Of a DNA stretch of 64,000 nt, positions 42,023 to 50,804 are shown piece by piece. Position 1 is the stretch's first letter, and every line of letters starts with the position of its first letter. A program made the translations under genes and the position numbers. Origin of the DNA: Bacilli bacterium. GTDB lineage: Bacteria; Bacillota_I; Bacilli_A; RF39; UBA660. Under the pieces are notes generated by a model. It had not been told where the DNA came from and did not search any database. It saw only the letters and a program-made list of their open reading frames with translations. Location: contig JAQVKM010000001.1 of assembly GCA_028694645.1 (NCBI GenBank), forward strand, positions 62,001 to 126,000, given 5' to 3'.

Positions 42023-43340
42023 ATTAAGATATTTAACAGAAGTTAGTTTGAAAAGAAAAATTAAAACAAAATGGTTTTTAGTAGCTAATGCATTATTAGC
42101 TTTAGCTGTTATATGTGTTCTTAATATTGATTCAATCATTACTTTCTTTGGTGGAGATTTTAATGAAAAAACAAAAATATACATAATTGATAATACAGAT
42201 TATGATTTTAAAGATGTATTTAGTAATCAATTAACTGTTTTAGATCAATCAGTTAATGGAGAAGAATCAGAAAGTTATGAATTCATTTTAACTGATAAAA
42301 GTGAAGCAGAAATAACAAAAACGATAGAAGATGATGAAAACAATGCATTATTAATGGTTATTAATGAAAATCAAGAAACAGTAATAGGTATTAAAGTTGT
42401 ATCAGAAAGTTTTATTGATACAATTCAATATCAATTAATGTCAACTGCAATTAATAATAGTAAAACTTCTATAGCTTTAGCTACAACAAATGTTTCAGAA
42501 GAAGAATTAAATAGATTATATTCAACTGTAACAATTGATCGAGTAGTACTTGATGAAGATAAAAATTCAGAAGATGAGAACATGGAAATGATTATGACAA
42601 CAGTCTTTCCAATGGTTATTCTACCATTTTTCATGTTAACTATCTTTTTAGTACAAATGATAGGTGCTGAAATAAATGATGAAAAAACAACAAGAGGAAT
42701 GGAAATAATTATTTCTAATGTTTCTCCTAAAACTCATTTATTATCAAAAATATTATCAGGTAATGTTTTTGTATTATTACAAGGTGGTTTATTAATTTTA
42801 TATTTTGGATTAGGTTTAGGCATTAGATTTTTAATGAGTTCAGGAGATATAGCATCAGGACTTGGGTCTAGTGTTATGGACATTGTTAATCAAGTTCTAG
42901 CTACTGGTCTTAGCGATAAATTAATTTATGTAATACCACTTACTTTGATCTTAATGATAATCACTTTTGTAGCTTACTCTTTATTAGCAGGTATTTTAGC
43001 TAGTATGACGACAAATGCAGAAGATTTTGGACAATTACAAACTCCAATTATGTTGATTTCATTAGCAGGATATTATTTATCAATGATGGCAGGATTATTT
43101 AAAGGAGCTTTATTTATAAGAATTCTTTCTTATGTACCTTTAATATCAGCTATCTTATCACCATCATTACTTGTTTTAGGACAAATTGGTATCATTGATG
43201 TTATAATTTCAATTATAATTGTTATAGGATTTAATTATTTATTAATTAAATATGGTTTAAAAATATATAAAATTGGTATTTTAAATTATTCTTCTAAAGA
43301 TTTATGGAAGAAAATGTTTAAAGCTATTAAAGAAAAATAA
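42003..43340 (+). CDS. ABC-2 type exporter permease (NatB-like)
   Basis: A 445-residue membrane protein with one N-terminal helix (about 25-45), a large extracellular domain (about 46-195), and five to six helices in the C-terminal half, the topology of NatB and YhaP-type permeases. EINDEKTTRGMEIIISNVSP is the conserved cytoplasmic coupling segment. GTG 42003 overlaps the ATPase gene; TTG 42012 is an alternative with AGGTGA at closer spacing. It needs the ATPase encoded upstream. A strong terminator follows. Confidence 0.88.
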   Translation: MNHLKNKLRYLTEVSLKRKIKTKWFLVANALLALAVICVLNIDSIITFFGGDFNEKTKIYIIDNTDYDFKDVFSNQLTVLDQSVNGEESESYEFILTDKSEAEITKTIEDDENNALLMVINENQETVIGIKVVSESFIDTIQYQLMSTAINNSKTSIALATTNVSEEELNRLYSTVTIDRVVLDEDKNSEDENMEMIMTTVFPMVILPFFMLTIFLVQMIGAEINDEKTTRGMEIIISNVSPKTHLLSKILSGNVFVLLQGGLLILYFGLGLGIRFLMSSGDIASGLGSSVMDIVNQVLATGLSDKLIYVIPLTLILMIITFVAYSLLAGILASMTTNAEDFGQLQTPIMLISLAGYYLSMMAGLFKGALFIRILSYVPLISAILSPSLLVLGQIGIIDVIISIIIVIGFNYLLIKYGLKIYKIGILNYSSKDLWKKMFKAIKEK

Positions 43341-43344
43341 TATT

Positions 43345-43375
43345 AAAAAGTATCTATTCATAAGATACTTTTTTT
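43345..43375 (+). terminator. Terminator of the ABC exporter operon
   Basis: AAAAAGTATCT / AGATACTTTTT stem with a 7-base loop and T-run. Confidence 0.85.
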
Positions 43376-43465
43376 ATATTGAAGTACAAAATAAACTTTA
43401 TATTTTGTTTAAAATATGATATATTATATATAGTAGAAAAGATAAGTATAATTGGTGGTGATTAA

Positions 43466-44221
43466 GTGAACGAAATATTAAATAAAAGACAACTTGAATA
43501 TAATATAGTTGAAAAAAATATAAAACAAAAAAGACAACAAATAGAAAATAATTTAGAAAAATTAAAAAAACAATTTTCAACAATTGAAAATGACATGAAA
43601 AAACAAGAAGAAATATATTCACAAAAATCACAAAATGCTTCTTCAAATTATTTAGAAAAATTAAATAAAGCTCATTTTTACAATAAAAATCTATATAGTT
43701 TAGAAGTGAAAAAATATTTATCGTTAGTAGAAGAAATGCAAAGTCAAATAAAATTGGATAATTTATATTTAATGAGATGCCAAATATTTATTGACTACTT
43801 AAAAGCTACTATAAATAAAGATGCTATAGAAAAAAACAATAAATATTATCAATTACTTAATAATTTACAATTAGAATTAGTAACTAAATTAAAAACAGAA
43901 TCTTCATATTACTATAATAAAGTTGATTTAAGTAGTAATTATGTTTTATTTATTAAAATATGTGTTGAAAATAATCAAGGAAATGTTTATAACTTATCAA
44001 AACATGTTTTAGATCCAATAGAAAAAATAGAAGCTGATAATATGATAAAAGAATATGAAAAAGATATTGAAGAATATAAAGATTTATTTAGAAATAATAA
44101 ATTTGAAATAAATGAATTTTTATTACAAGGAAATACATTAATGATATATGATATAAAAAATGTAATTGATATAATATATGAAAAAGAAAAAATAGGTGCA
44201 AATGAAATATATAATAGATAA
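43466..44221 (+). CDS. Unknown coiled-coil protein
   Basis: A 251-residue cytoplasmic protein with strong coiled coil at residues about 5-75 (Lys/Gln/Glu-rich heptads) and a helical remainder. I do not recognise a family. GTG start with GGTGGTG upstream. It overlaps the next gene (YgjP-like metalloprotease) by 20 bases and is followed by a wall hydrolase gene, so all three are probably one operon acting on protein quality or the envelope; this is inference from context. Confidence 0.68.
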   Translation: MNEILNKRQLEYNIVEKNIKQKRQQIENNLEKLKKQFSTIENDMKKQEEIYSQKSQNASSNYLEKLNKAHFYNKNLYSLEVKKYLSLVEEMQSQIKLDNLYLMRCQIFIDYLKATINKDAIEKNNKYYQLLNNLQLELVTKLKTESSYYYNKVDLSSNYVLFIKICVENNQGNVYNLSKHVLDPIEKIEADNMIKEYEKDIEEYKDLFRNNKFEINEFLLQGNTLMIYDIKNVIDIIYEKEKIGANEIYNR

Positions 44222-44834
44222 TATAGAATATGATGTTATCATAATTAGAAAAGCCAATAAAAACACATATATTAGAGTTAAAGAAGATTTAAAAATATAT
44301 GTTACAACATCATATTTAATAACAAATAATCAAATAAAAAAAATATTAGATAGTAATTATTCATATTTAATTAAAATGTTAAATAAACGACAAGTAAAAA
44401 AAGATAAAGATGAAAAATTTTATTTTTTAGGAAAACCTTATGATATAATATTTATGCCAAACACAAGCATTGATATATATGATAATAGAATATATGCTCA
44501 AAATCAAAATCAATTAAATAAATGGTTAAATAAAAAAACAGAAGAAATATTTACATTTGAATTAAATAAAATATATAATTATTTTGACGAAAAAATACCT
44601 TTTCCAAAATTAAAAATAAGAAAAATGAAAACAAGATGGGGTGTATGTAATAAAAAAGATAACAGCGTTACACTTAATTTTGAATTAATAAAATATGATT
44701 TAACAAAACTAGATTATGTTATAGTGCACGAGTTATCTCATTTCATTCATTTCAATCATTCAGCATCATTTTGGAAATTAGTAGAAAAATATTGTGAAAA
44801 TTATAAACAAATTAGGAAACAATTAAAGGAGTAG
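44202..44834 (+). CDS. YgjP-like (DUF45/M48-type) zinc metalloprotease
   Basis: A 210-residue protein of the YgjP family. The zinc motif HELSH lies in VIVHELSHFIHFNHSASFWKL (about residues 172-192), with the family's further His at HxxSFW, and the preceding KMKTRWGVCNKKDNSVTLNF block is diagnostic. The N-terminal half holds the family's beta domain. YgjP members are predicted metal-dependent hydrolases; in many genomes they neighbour restriction or nucleotide genes, but here they sit with an M23 hydrolase. ATG 44202 overlaps the upstream gene; GTG 44196 is possible. Confidence 0.88.
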   Translation: MKYIIDNIEYDVIIIRKANKNTYIRVKEDLKIYVTTSYLITNNQIKKILDSNYSYLIKMLNKRQVKKDKDEKFYFLGKPYDIIFMPNTSIDIYDNRIYAQNQNQLNKWLNKKTEEIFTFELNKIYNYFDEKIPFPKLKIRKMKTRWGVCNKKDNSVTLNFELIKYDLTKLDYVIVHELSHFIHFNHSASFWKLVEKYCENYKQIRKQLKE

Positions 44835-44839
44835 ATAAT

Positions 44840-46054
44840 ATGCAAAATATAATAAAAAAAATTATGCAAGTTTTTTCAATAATTGTTTTTATTATACCAA
44901 CATTTATGTCACCAACAAAAGTTAGTGCTCAAACACTAGGCGATTTAAAAAGTGAATTAGACGCAAAACTAGCTGAATTAAATGCTAATAAAGAAGAACA
45001 ACAACTTACAGAAGCTCAGATTAATTCAATTAACTCAACAATAGCTAGTATAAAAAAACAAATCGACCAAACATACACAGATATAGCATCATTAAATGCT
45101 GATATAGAAAGTTTAAATGGACAAATAGCTGAAAAAGAAGAACAAATAAAGCAAATTGTAAATTTTATACAAGTTTCAAATGGAGAATCTTCTTATTTAG
45201 AATATGCTTTTGGAGCTAGTGATTTTACAGATTTTATTTATAGAATTTCTGTTGCAGAACAATTAGCTAATTACAATGATCAATTAGTTGACGAATATAA
45301 TCAAATGATAGAAGAGAATAAACAAAAACAAAAACAAATAGAAGAAAAAAGAACTAATTTAGCATCTCAACAAGAAAACTTAGATATACAAAAAACAAAA
45401 CTAGGTCAAGAACTTGAAACTTTATCAGATACAAGCGTTGACATAGAAGATGAAATACAATATCAAAAAGAAATAATTGAACTTTATAAAAATAAAGGTT
45501 GTAAAGATAATGAAGATATATCAACTTGTGGAAGAAAAGCATTACCAGCAGGAACAGCTTTTTATAGACCAACTGATACAGGATATGTTATAAGCGAATT
45601 TGGAGCAAGAGACCTTTTAGGAAGAAATTTCCATGAAGGACTAGATGTTTCTGTACCAGCTGGAACTCCAGTTTATGCAATAGGCACTGGTATGGTAGCT
45701 GTTTTAATGAATAAAAACAGTTGTGGTGGAAACATGGTTATAGTTCATCACAACATTAATGGACAAACATTTACAAGTGTTTATGCGCATTTAAGAACAA
45801 TAACAGTTTCTCAAGAACAAATTGTTAGTAGAAATACTATAGTTGGATATTCAGGAGGAGATCCAAGTACATTTAGTTATGATGCTTGTACTACAGGAGC
45901 TCATTTACATTTGACTTTAGCATTAGGTTTATATGGAAGTAGTTCAACTTATACATTTTACTATATGAATAATGTTGCACGAAGAAATCCAAGAGATTAT
46001 ATTAATTTTCCAAGTGGTAGAACAAAATGGGAAGATCGTCTAACAGCTTATTAA
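44840..46054 (+). CDS. Secreted coiled-coil M23 peptidase (EnvC/PcsB-like)
   Basis: A 404-residue exported protein: signal peptide (about 1-29, cut near VSAQT), a long coiled coil (about 30-215), and an M23 LytM domain (about 245-390). The zinc ligands are in NFHEGLDVSVPAG (HxxxD) and GAHLHLTLAL (HxH), with SVYAHL between, so the site looks complete. Such proteins cleave peptidoglycan cross-bridges at division, activated through the coiled coil by FtsEX. AAGGAG precedes the ATG, five bases after the protease gene. FtsEX is not in the window. Confidence 0.9.
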   Translation: MQNIIKKIMQVFSIIVFIIPTFMSPTKVSAQTLGDLKSELDAKLAELNANKEEQQLTEAQINSINSTIASIKKQIDQTYTDIASLNADIESLNGQIAEKEEQIKQIVNFIQVSNGESSYLEYAFGASDFTDFIYRISVAEQLANYNDQLVDEYNQMIEENKQKQKQIEEKRTNLASQQENLDIQKTKLGQELETLSDTSVDIEDEIQYQKEIIELYKNKGCKDNEDISTCGRKALPAGTAFYRPTDTGYVISEFGARDLLGRNFHEGLDVSVPAGTPVYAIGTGMVAVLMNKNSCGGNMVIVHHNINGQTFTSVYAHLRTITVSQEQIVSRNTIVGYSGGDPSTFSYDACTTGAHLHLTLALGLYGSSSTYTFYYMNNVARRNPRDYINFPSGRTKWEDRLTAY

Positions 46055-46103
46055 TTAATTTTACAAATGAAAATAATTTATATATAATAATACAAATTTT
46101 AAC

Positions 46104-46126
46104 AAAAGCATTATTAATGCTTTTTT
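46104..46126 (+). terminator. Rho-independent terminator
   Basis: AAAAGCAT / ATGCTTTT stem, loop TATTA, six T; ends the coiled-coil-YgjP-M23 operon. Confidence 0.8.
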
Positions 46127-46142
46127 AACTTAGGAGGTAAAA

Positions 46143-47678
46143 ATGGCTTCACGAACTAAAAACTCAATTGTTAATTCTAGTGTTTCTATAATTACACAAA
46201 TATTAACTGTGATCATTAATTTTGCAGTTAAAACGGTTTTTATAAAAATGTTAGGTAGTGAATATTTAGGAATAAATGGTTTATTTTCTAATATAATTAC
46301 CATGCTTTCTTTAGCTGATTTAGGTATTGGTATAGCTATACCATATAGTTTATATAAGCCTTTAGCTTTAAAAGATGAAAATAAAATTCAAGCTTTAATG
46401 AATTATTATGCTAAAATATATAATATTATTGGAATAATAGTTTTAATGATTGGATTATCTTTAATTCCGTTTTTACCTTTATTAATAAAAGATATGCCAA
46501 ATATTGCCAATTTATCATTAATATATGCATTATTTGTCATTCATTCAGCTTCAAGTTATTTCTTTGTTTATAAAAAATTTCTAATTGATTCAGATCAAAA
46601 AGGATATATAACTTCAAGAATAATATTTGTTTTTTCAACTGTTTTATCAATTATTCAAATATTAATATTAATTATAACTAAAAACTATTTATTATTTTTA
46701 ATATCATCTATTATTATGGTTATTATGCAAAACATATATATATCAAAAACAGCTCATAAATTATATCCATATATAAAGAAAAAAAACAATCAAAAATTAG
46801 CTGAAGAAGATATAAAAGATATTAAAAAAAATGTATCAGCTCTTTTTATATATCGAGTTGGTAGTGTAATCGTTAATGGTACAGACAATATAATTATTTC
46901 TAAATTTATTGGATTAGTAGCGGTTGGAATATATTCTAATTATCTTCTAATTTCAACTTCGATTACAAATATTTTGAATCAAATATTTAATGCTATTACA
47001 TCTAGTATTGGTAATTTAGTAGTTACTTCTAATAAAAACAGAAGTAGGGAAATATATGAAAAATTAAATTTCTTTAATTTTTGGATATATGCTTTAACAT
47101 CTATTTGTATTATGATATTAATTAATCCATTTATTAGTATTTGGATAGGAGAATATTATTTATTAGAAAAATATATTATATTTATATTTGCTTTAAAAAT
47201 ATATATTAGTGGTATGCAAAGTGTCACAAATTCATTTAGAAATGCTTATGGACTATTTTGGAGAGCTAAATATAGACCAGTTATAATGGTTATTTTAAAT
47301 ATTACAATATCACTTTTATTAGTAAGTAAGTATAAAATAGCTGGGGTGTTAATGGGAACAGTAATATCTAATTTACTTACAACCGCTATTTTAGATCCAT
47401 ATATAGTATATAAATATGGTTTTGAAAGTAGTTCGAAAAGTTATTATTTAAACTATATTAAATATATGATTATTTTTATTTTAATATTATTGGTATTTAA
47501 TTATTTATTTAGTTTTATTATTATAACTAATATATTTACTTGGATTTTATATGCTTTAATTTTGTTTATATTAGTAAATATAGTATTGTTATTAATATTT
47601 TATAGAACTGAAGAATTTAAGTATTTTTACAATAAATTTATTCCAACAATTAAAAATAAAATGCGACAAATATTTTAA
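46143..47678 (+). CDS. Polysaccharide flippase (MOP/Wzx superfamily)
   Basis: A 511-residue membrane protein with about 12-14 helices. The N-terminus SRTKNSIVNSSVSIITQILT and VFIKMLGSEYLGINGLFSNI are typical of the Wzx/polysaccharide-biosynthesis branch of the MOP exporters, which flip undecaprenyl-linked sugar units outward. FRNAYGLFWRAKYRPVIM in the second half is also characteristic. AGGAGG precedes the ATG. No glycosyltransferases are adjacent, which is unusual for a Wzx gene, so it may serve a polymer made elsewhere. Confidence 0.88.
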   Translation: MASRTKNSIVNSSVSIITQILTVIINFAVKTVFIKMLGSEYLGINGLFSNIITMLSLADLGIGIAIPYSLYKPLALKDENKIQALMNYYAKIYNIIGIIVLMIGLSLIPFLPLLIKDMPNIANLSLIYALFVIHSASSYFFVYKKFLIDSDQKGYITSRIIFVFSTVLSIIQILILIITKNYLLFLISSIIMVIMQNIYISKTAHKLYPYIKKKNNQKLAEEDIKDIKKNVSALFIYRVGSVIVNGTDNIIISKFIGLVAVGIYSNYLLISTSITNILNQIFNAITSSIGNLVVTSNKNRSREIYEKLNFFNFWIYALTSICIMILINPFISIWIGEYYLLEKYIIFIFALKIYISGMQSVTNSFRNAYGLFWRAKYRPVIMVILNITISLLLVSKYKIAGVLMGTVISNLLTTAILDPYIVYKYGFESSSKSYYLNYIKYMIIFILILLVFNYLFSFIIITNIFTWILYALILFILVNIVLLLIFYRTEEFKYFYNKFIPTIKNKMRQIF

Positions 47679-47711
47679 ATTATAAATGTTATTATAAATA
47701 TGGTGATATGG

Positions 47712-47882
47712 ATGAAAGTTAAAATATTTGATGAAAATCATGAAAAAGATTTAGAAAACAGTATTAACGATTTTATTGAAGAAAATAATAGTTCAATAAT
47801 TGATATTAAATATCAAGTAGCTTTAAGTGTTTTTTCAGAAGAACAAATATTTTGTTTTACAGCTATGATAATTTATGAATAA
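47712..47882 (+). CDS. Cse60-like small protein
   Basis: A 56-residue protein, MKVKIFDENHEKDLENSIND at the start and IIDIKYQVA, EQIFCFTAMIIYE at the end. This matches, from memory, Cse60, a small protein of Bacillus first described as sporulation-induced and later found as a conserved family of unknown function in Firmicutes. No other sporulation gene is in the window. ATG 47712 follows GGTGAT; ATG 47700 has no ribosome-binding site. It lies between the flippase and secE; a shared transcript with the flippase is possible since no terminator separates them. Confidence 0.72.
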   Translation: MKVKIFDENHEKDLENSINDFIEENNSSIIDIKYQVALSVFSEEQIFCFTAMIIYE

Positions 47883-47902
47883 GACAAAACATTTTAAATT
47901 GA

Positions 47903-47931
47903 TTGACTTTGAATTAAAATTATGGTATATT
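47903..47931 (+). promoter_or_regulatory. Promoter of secE-nusG
   Basis: TTGACT (47903-47908) and TATATT (47926-47931), 17-base spacer. Confidence 0.65.
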
Positions 47932-47995
47932 TTACTCAGACACAATTTAAAGTGTTTTTTGTTTGAAAAAACATAAACTAAAAAGGAAGTGTAAA

Positions 47996-48175
47996 ATGAA
48001 AAGATTGGTAAGATTTCTTGTATCAGTAAAAAAAGAAATACCTAAAATTAAATGGCCTTCTAAAAAAGAAATGATTAAATTATCTATATCTACTTTATTT
48101 ATAGTATTTATATTTGTTGTTTTCTTTGGTGGATTAGATTTATTATTAGGTGCAATAAAGATGGTGATTAGATAA
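47996..48175 (+). CDS. secE: Preprotein translocase subunit SecE
   Basis: A 59-residue single-helix SecE of the short Firmicute form: VRFLVSVKKEIPKIKWPSKK followed by EMIKLSISTLFIVFIFVVFF. The KWPS motif on the amphipathic helix clamps SecY. ATG 47996 has AAGGAAG upstream; TTG 47963 is a spurious extension. The stop overlaps the nusG ATG by one base. The usual neighbour rpmG (L33) is not upstream; the gap back to the Cse60-like gene is too short for it. Confidence 0.93.
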   Translation: MKRLVRFLVSVKKEIPKIKWPSKKEMIKLSISTLFIVFIFVVFFGGLDLLLGAIKMVIR

Positions 48176-48711
48176 TGGAAAAAGAATGGTATGTAGTAAA
48201 CACTTATTCAGGACATGAAAATAAAGTAAAAGAAAAACTAGAAATGAGAGCTAGTTCTATGGGAATGGAAGATTACATATATAGAGTAATAGTTCCAGAA
48301 CAAACAGAAATAGAATTAACAAAAGAAGGAAAAGAAAAAGAAAAAGTTAAAAAAATGTTTCCAGGATATATTCTAGTAGAAATGATAATGACAGATGAAG
48401 CTTGGTTTATTGTTAGAAATACACCAGGAGTAACAGGATTTATAGGTTCATCAGGTAGAGGAGCTAAACCATTTCCATTAACTCCAATGGAAGTTGATAA
48501 AATTTTAGGAACAATGGGAATGAGCAGATTAGAAATTGGTAATAATTTAAATGATGGGGACATGATAAAAGTTATTAATGGACCATTTACTAATATGTAT
48601 GGAAAAATCAAATCAATTGATATTGAAAATCAAAGATTGGAAGTTTCATTAGATTTATTTGGGCAAGAAACAATAGTTGAACTTGGATTAACAGAAATAG
48701 AAAAAGCATAA
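48175..48711 (+). CDS. nusG: Transcription elongation/antitermination factor NusG
   Basis: A 178-residue NusG with the NGN domain (KEWYVVNTYSGHENKVKEKL, then KKMFPGYILVEM and VRNTPGVTGFIG) and C-terminal KOW domain (GDMIKVINGPFTNMYGKI). It binds the RNA polymerase clamp and affects pausing and termination. It is coupled to secE through a one-base overlap (TAATG). A terminator follows, so the L11-L1 unit has a separate promoter. Confidence 0.96.
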   Translation: MEKEWYVVNTYSGHENKVKEKLEMRASSMGMEDYIYRVIVPEQTEIELTKEGKEKEKVKKMFPGYILVEMIMTDEAWFIVRNTPGVTGFIGSSGRGAKPFPLTPMEVDKILGTMGMSRLEIGNNLNDGDMIKVINGPFTNMYGKIKSIDIENQRLEVSLDLFGQETIVELGLTEIEKA

Positions 48712-48724
48712 TGTAATAAAAATT

Positions 48725-48747
48725 AGATAAAAATATTATCTTTTTTT
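48725..48747 (+). terminator. Terminator after nusG
   Basis: AGATAA / TTATCT stem with a 5-base loop and seven T. Confidence 0.75.
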
Positions 48748-48786
48748 ATTGAATTAAGAATAAATGATAATAAATTAAAATAATTA

Positions 48787-48815
48787 TTTACAAAACCATA
48801 AAAATATGATATTAT
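48787..48815 (+). promoter_or_regulatory. Promoter of rplK-rplA
   Basis: TTTACA (48787-48792) and TATTAT (48810-48815), 17-base spacer, followed by a leader of about 100 bases. Confidence 0.6.
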
Positions 48816-48847
48816 CATAGTGCTATATTTTAATTGATATAGATTTT

Positions 48848-48883
48848 AGTGGGAGCAAAACGGATTAAGCATTAAAACCACAC
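48848..48883 (+). promoter_or_regulatory. Candidate L1-binding leader site
   Basis: GTGGGAG and ACCAC bracket a short internal segment, as in the L1 operator that mimics the 23S rRNA L1 site in bacterial rplK leaders. The interior (CAAAACGGATTAAGC) is longer than in the usual operator. Confidence 0.4.
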
Positions 48884-48924
48884 ATGAAAACATGAAAAGT
48901 TAATAAAATAAGGAGGTGTTTTTC

Positions 48925-49350
48925 GTGGCAAAACAAGTTACAAGAAAAATTAAATTACAAGTACCAGCTGGAAAAGCTACACCAGCTCCACCAGTCGGAA
49001 CTGTTTTAGGACCTGCAGGAATAAATTTACAAGAATTCTGTACAAAATATAATGATGCAACAAGAGATAGAATGGGTGACATTCTACCAGTTGAAATCAG
49101 TGTATATGATGATAGAAGTTTTGATTTCGTTATTAAAACTCCACCAACATCATTTTTGATTAAAAAATTTACTGGTATCAAAAAAGGTTCAGTTAAAGGA
49201 GCTAATGAAACATTAGCAACATTAACAAAAGATCAATTAAAAGAAATTGCTGAAATCAAATTACCAGACTTAAATGCTTATGGTATCGAAGAAGCTATGA
49301 AAATAGTTGAAGGTACTGCACTTAACATGGGCGTTAAAGTAGAAAAATAA
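48925..49350 (+). CDS. rplK: 50S ribosomal protein L11
   Basis: A 141-residue L11, the usual length, with KIKLQVPAGKATPAPPVG at the N-terminus, ALGPAGINLQEFC-type loop (GPAGINLQEFCTKYN) and the C-terminal rRNA-binding domain (DLNAYGIEEAMKIVEGTALN). It binds the GTPase-associated centre of 23S rRNA. GTG 48925 is chosen since AGGAGG lies eight bases upstream; GTG 48916 overlaps that site. Confidence 0.97.
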   Translation: MAKQVTRKIKLQVPAGKATPAPPVGTVLGPAGINLQEFCTKYNDATRDRMGDILPVEISVYDDRSFDFVIKTPPTSFLIKKFTGIKKGSVKGANETLATLTKDQLKEIAEIKLPDLNAYGIEEAMKIVEGTALNMGVKVEK

Positions 49351-49370
49351 TTACACATATAGGGTTAACC

Positions 49371-49402
49371 TATGTGGAAGGAAAAATCCGTTATACCACA
49401 TA
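49371..49402 (+). promoter_or_regulatory. L1 operator in front of rplA
   Basis: TATGTGG / CCACATA close an asymmetric stem with inner AGGA/TCC pairing and unpaired GTTATA, the shape of the L1-binding site in mRNA. It ends just before AAGGAGG of rplA, fitting autogenous repression of translation. Confidence 0.6.
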
Positions 49403-49415
49403 AGGAGGAAATTAA

Positions 49416-50111
49416 ATGAAAAAAGGTAAAAAATATTTAGAAGCTTCACAAAAAGTAGAAAAAAATAAATTATATACTAAAGAAGAAGCTATAGCATTAG
49501 TAAAAGAAACTAGTGTTGCTAACTTTGATGCTTCAGTTGAATTAGCTATGAGATTAAATCTTGATACAAAAAAAGCTGATCAACAATTAAGAGGTGCATT
49601 AGTATTACCTAATGGAACTGGAAAAGTTAAAAAAGTATTAGTAATAGCTAGAGGAGAAGCTGCTAAAGCTGCTAAAGAAGCAGGAGCTGACTATGTTGGA
49701 GATTTAGACATGTTAGAAAAAATCGAAAAAGAAAATTGGTTCGATTTTGATACTATGATAGCTACTCCAGATATGATGCCAGCTTTAGGTAAAATAGGTA
49801 AAATATTAGGACCTAAAGGATTAATGCCAAATCCAAAAACTGGAACAGTTACAATGGATACAAAAAAAGCAGTTGAAGAAGTTAAAAAAGGACGTGTAGA
49901 ATATCGTACAGATAGTTATGGAAATGTACACGTGTTAATTGGTAAAGTATCATTTGATGATGCTAAACTAGTTGAAAATTTAGTTAGTTTCGTTACATTA
50001 ATTAACAAAGCTAAACCATCAGTAGTTAAAGGAAAATATATTTTAAATATATCATTATCTTCTACTATGGGACCTGGAGTTAAAATAGACACAGCAAGTT
50101 TTGACTTTTAA
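49416..50111 (+). CDS. rplA: 50S ribosomal protein L1
   Basis: A 231-residue L1 of normal length. [20 protein letters not shown] opens the protein; [20 protein letters not shown] is the invariant loop that binds 23S rRNA, and [20 protein letters not shown] the C-terminal rRNA-binding part. It forms the L1 stalk and can also bind its own mRNA at the hairpin upstream. AAGGAGG precedes the ATG. Its 3' end carries the promoter for the rplJ-rplL unit. Confidence 0.97.
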   Translation: MKKGKKYLEASQKVEKNKLYTKEEAIALVKETSVANFDASVELAMRLNLDTKKADQQLRGALVLPNGTGKVKKVLVIARGEAAKAAKEAGADYVGDLDMLEKIEKENWFDFDTMIATPDMMPALGKIGKILGPKGLMPNPKTGTVTMDTKKAVEEVKKGRVEYRTDSYGNVHVLIGKVSFDDAKLVENLVSFVTLINKAKPSVVKGKYILNISLSSTMGPGVKIDTASFDF

Positions 50112-50129
50112 TTAGTGTTATGATATAAT
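50101..50129 (+). promoter_or_regulatory. Promoter of rplJ-rplL inside the end of rplA
   Basis: TTGACT (50101-50106, overlapping the last rplA codons) and TATAAT (50124-50129), 17-base spacer. Confidence 0.7.
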
Positions 50130-50147
50130 CAATTTGTTTTACAAAAA

Positions 50148-50255
50148 ATGTACCGTAGACAGTAGGTGTAGAAATACTTAATATCCTACCGAGGAACTTA
50201 TAACAATATAAGGTTTTCGGCTCTTACTGTCTTTTAATAATAGTAAGAGCTTTTT
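50148..50255 (+). ncRNA. Ribosomal protein L10 leader with attenuator
   Basis: The conserved L10-leader elements are visible: ACCGTAGACAGTAGGTG, AATATCCTACCGAGGAAC and the kink-turn-like flanks, in which CTACC pairs with GTAGG. They are followed by a terminator stem GCTCTTACT / AGTAAGAGC (50220-50228 with 50242-50250) and TTTTT. L10(L12)4 binding to the leader limits expression of rplJ-rplL in Firmicutes, here apparently by transcription attenuation. Confidence 0.85.
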
Positions 50256-50287
50256 ATTTCGGTATAGATGAATGGAGGTGCAGAACA

Positions 50288-50779
50288 ATGGCTAATCAAA
50301 AAATTATTGAAGGAAAAGCTAATGTCGTAGACGAAATAGCTGACAAGATGAAAAATGCTGCTACTTATGTATTCTTTGAATATCGTGGACTTACAGTTAC
50401 TGAAACAAACGAATTGAGAAGAAAACTAAGAGATAGTGATTCAGAATTCAAAATTTACAAAAACACTTTATCAAAAAGAGCTTTAAATAGTTTAAATATC
50501 AACATTGATGATGAATTAAATGGACCTAAAGCTATAGCTTTTGGTAAAGATGCAGTAGCTCCAATTAAAGTACTTAGTGACTTTGCTAAAGAACATAAAG
50601 CTTTAGAATTAAAAATTGGTGTTGTTGATGGTGAAATTGCTAATCAAGCAATGTTACAAGAGTTAGCTTCTATTCCATCTAGAGAAGGATTACTTACAAT
50701 GCTTGCTGGTGGACTTATGGGAGTTGTTAAAGACTTATCTATTTGCCTAGACTTATATAGTCAAGATTTAGAAAAATAA
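50288..50779 (+). CDS. rplJ: 50S ribosomal protein L10
   Basis: A 163-residue L10 with the N-terminal rRNA-binding domain (NAATYVFFEYRGLTVTETNE, LRRKLRDSDSEFKIYKNTL) and a C-terminal helix that binds L7/L12 dimers. It anchors the L12 stalk on 23S rRNA beside L11. GGAGGTG lies upstream. The gene follows its own leader and precedes rplL by 25 bases. Confidence 0.96.
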   Translation: MANQKIIEGKANVVDEIADKMKNAATYVFFEYRGLTVTETNELRRKLRDSDSEFKIYKNTLSKRALNSLNINIDDELNGPKAIAFGKDAVAPIKVLSDFAKEHKALELKIGVVDGEIANQAMLQELASIPSREGLLTMLAGGLMGVVKDLSICLDLYSQDLEK

Positions 50780-50804
50780 TTAATTAAAGAAGGAGGAATT
50801 TAAA

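Noticed and set aside
47883..47995. Possible rpmG (L33) before secE
   Set aside because: The space is about 110 bases, too short for a 49-residue protein, and no CxxC-type frame is seen.
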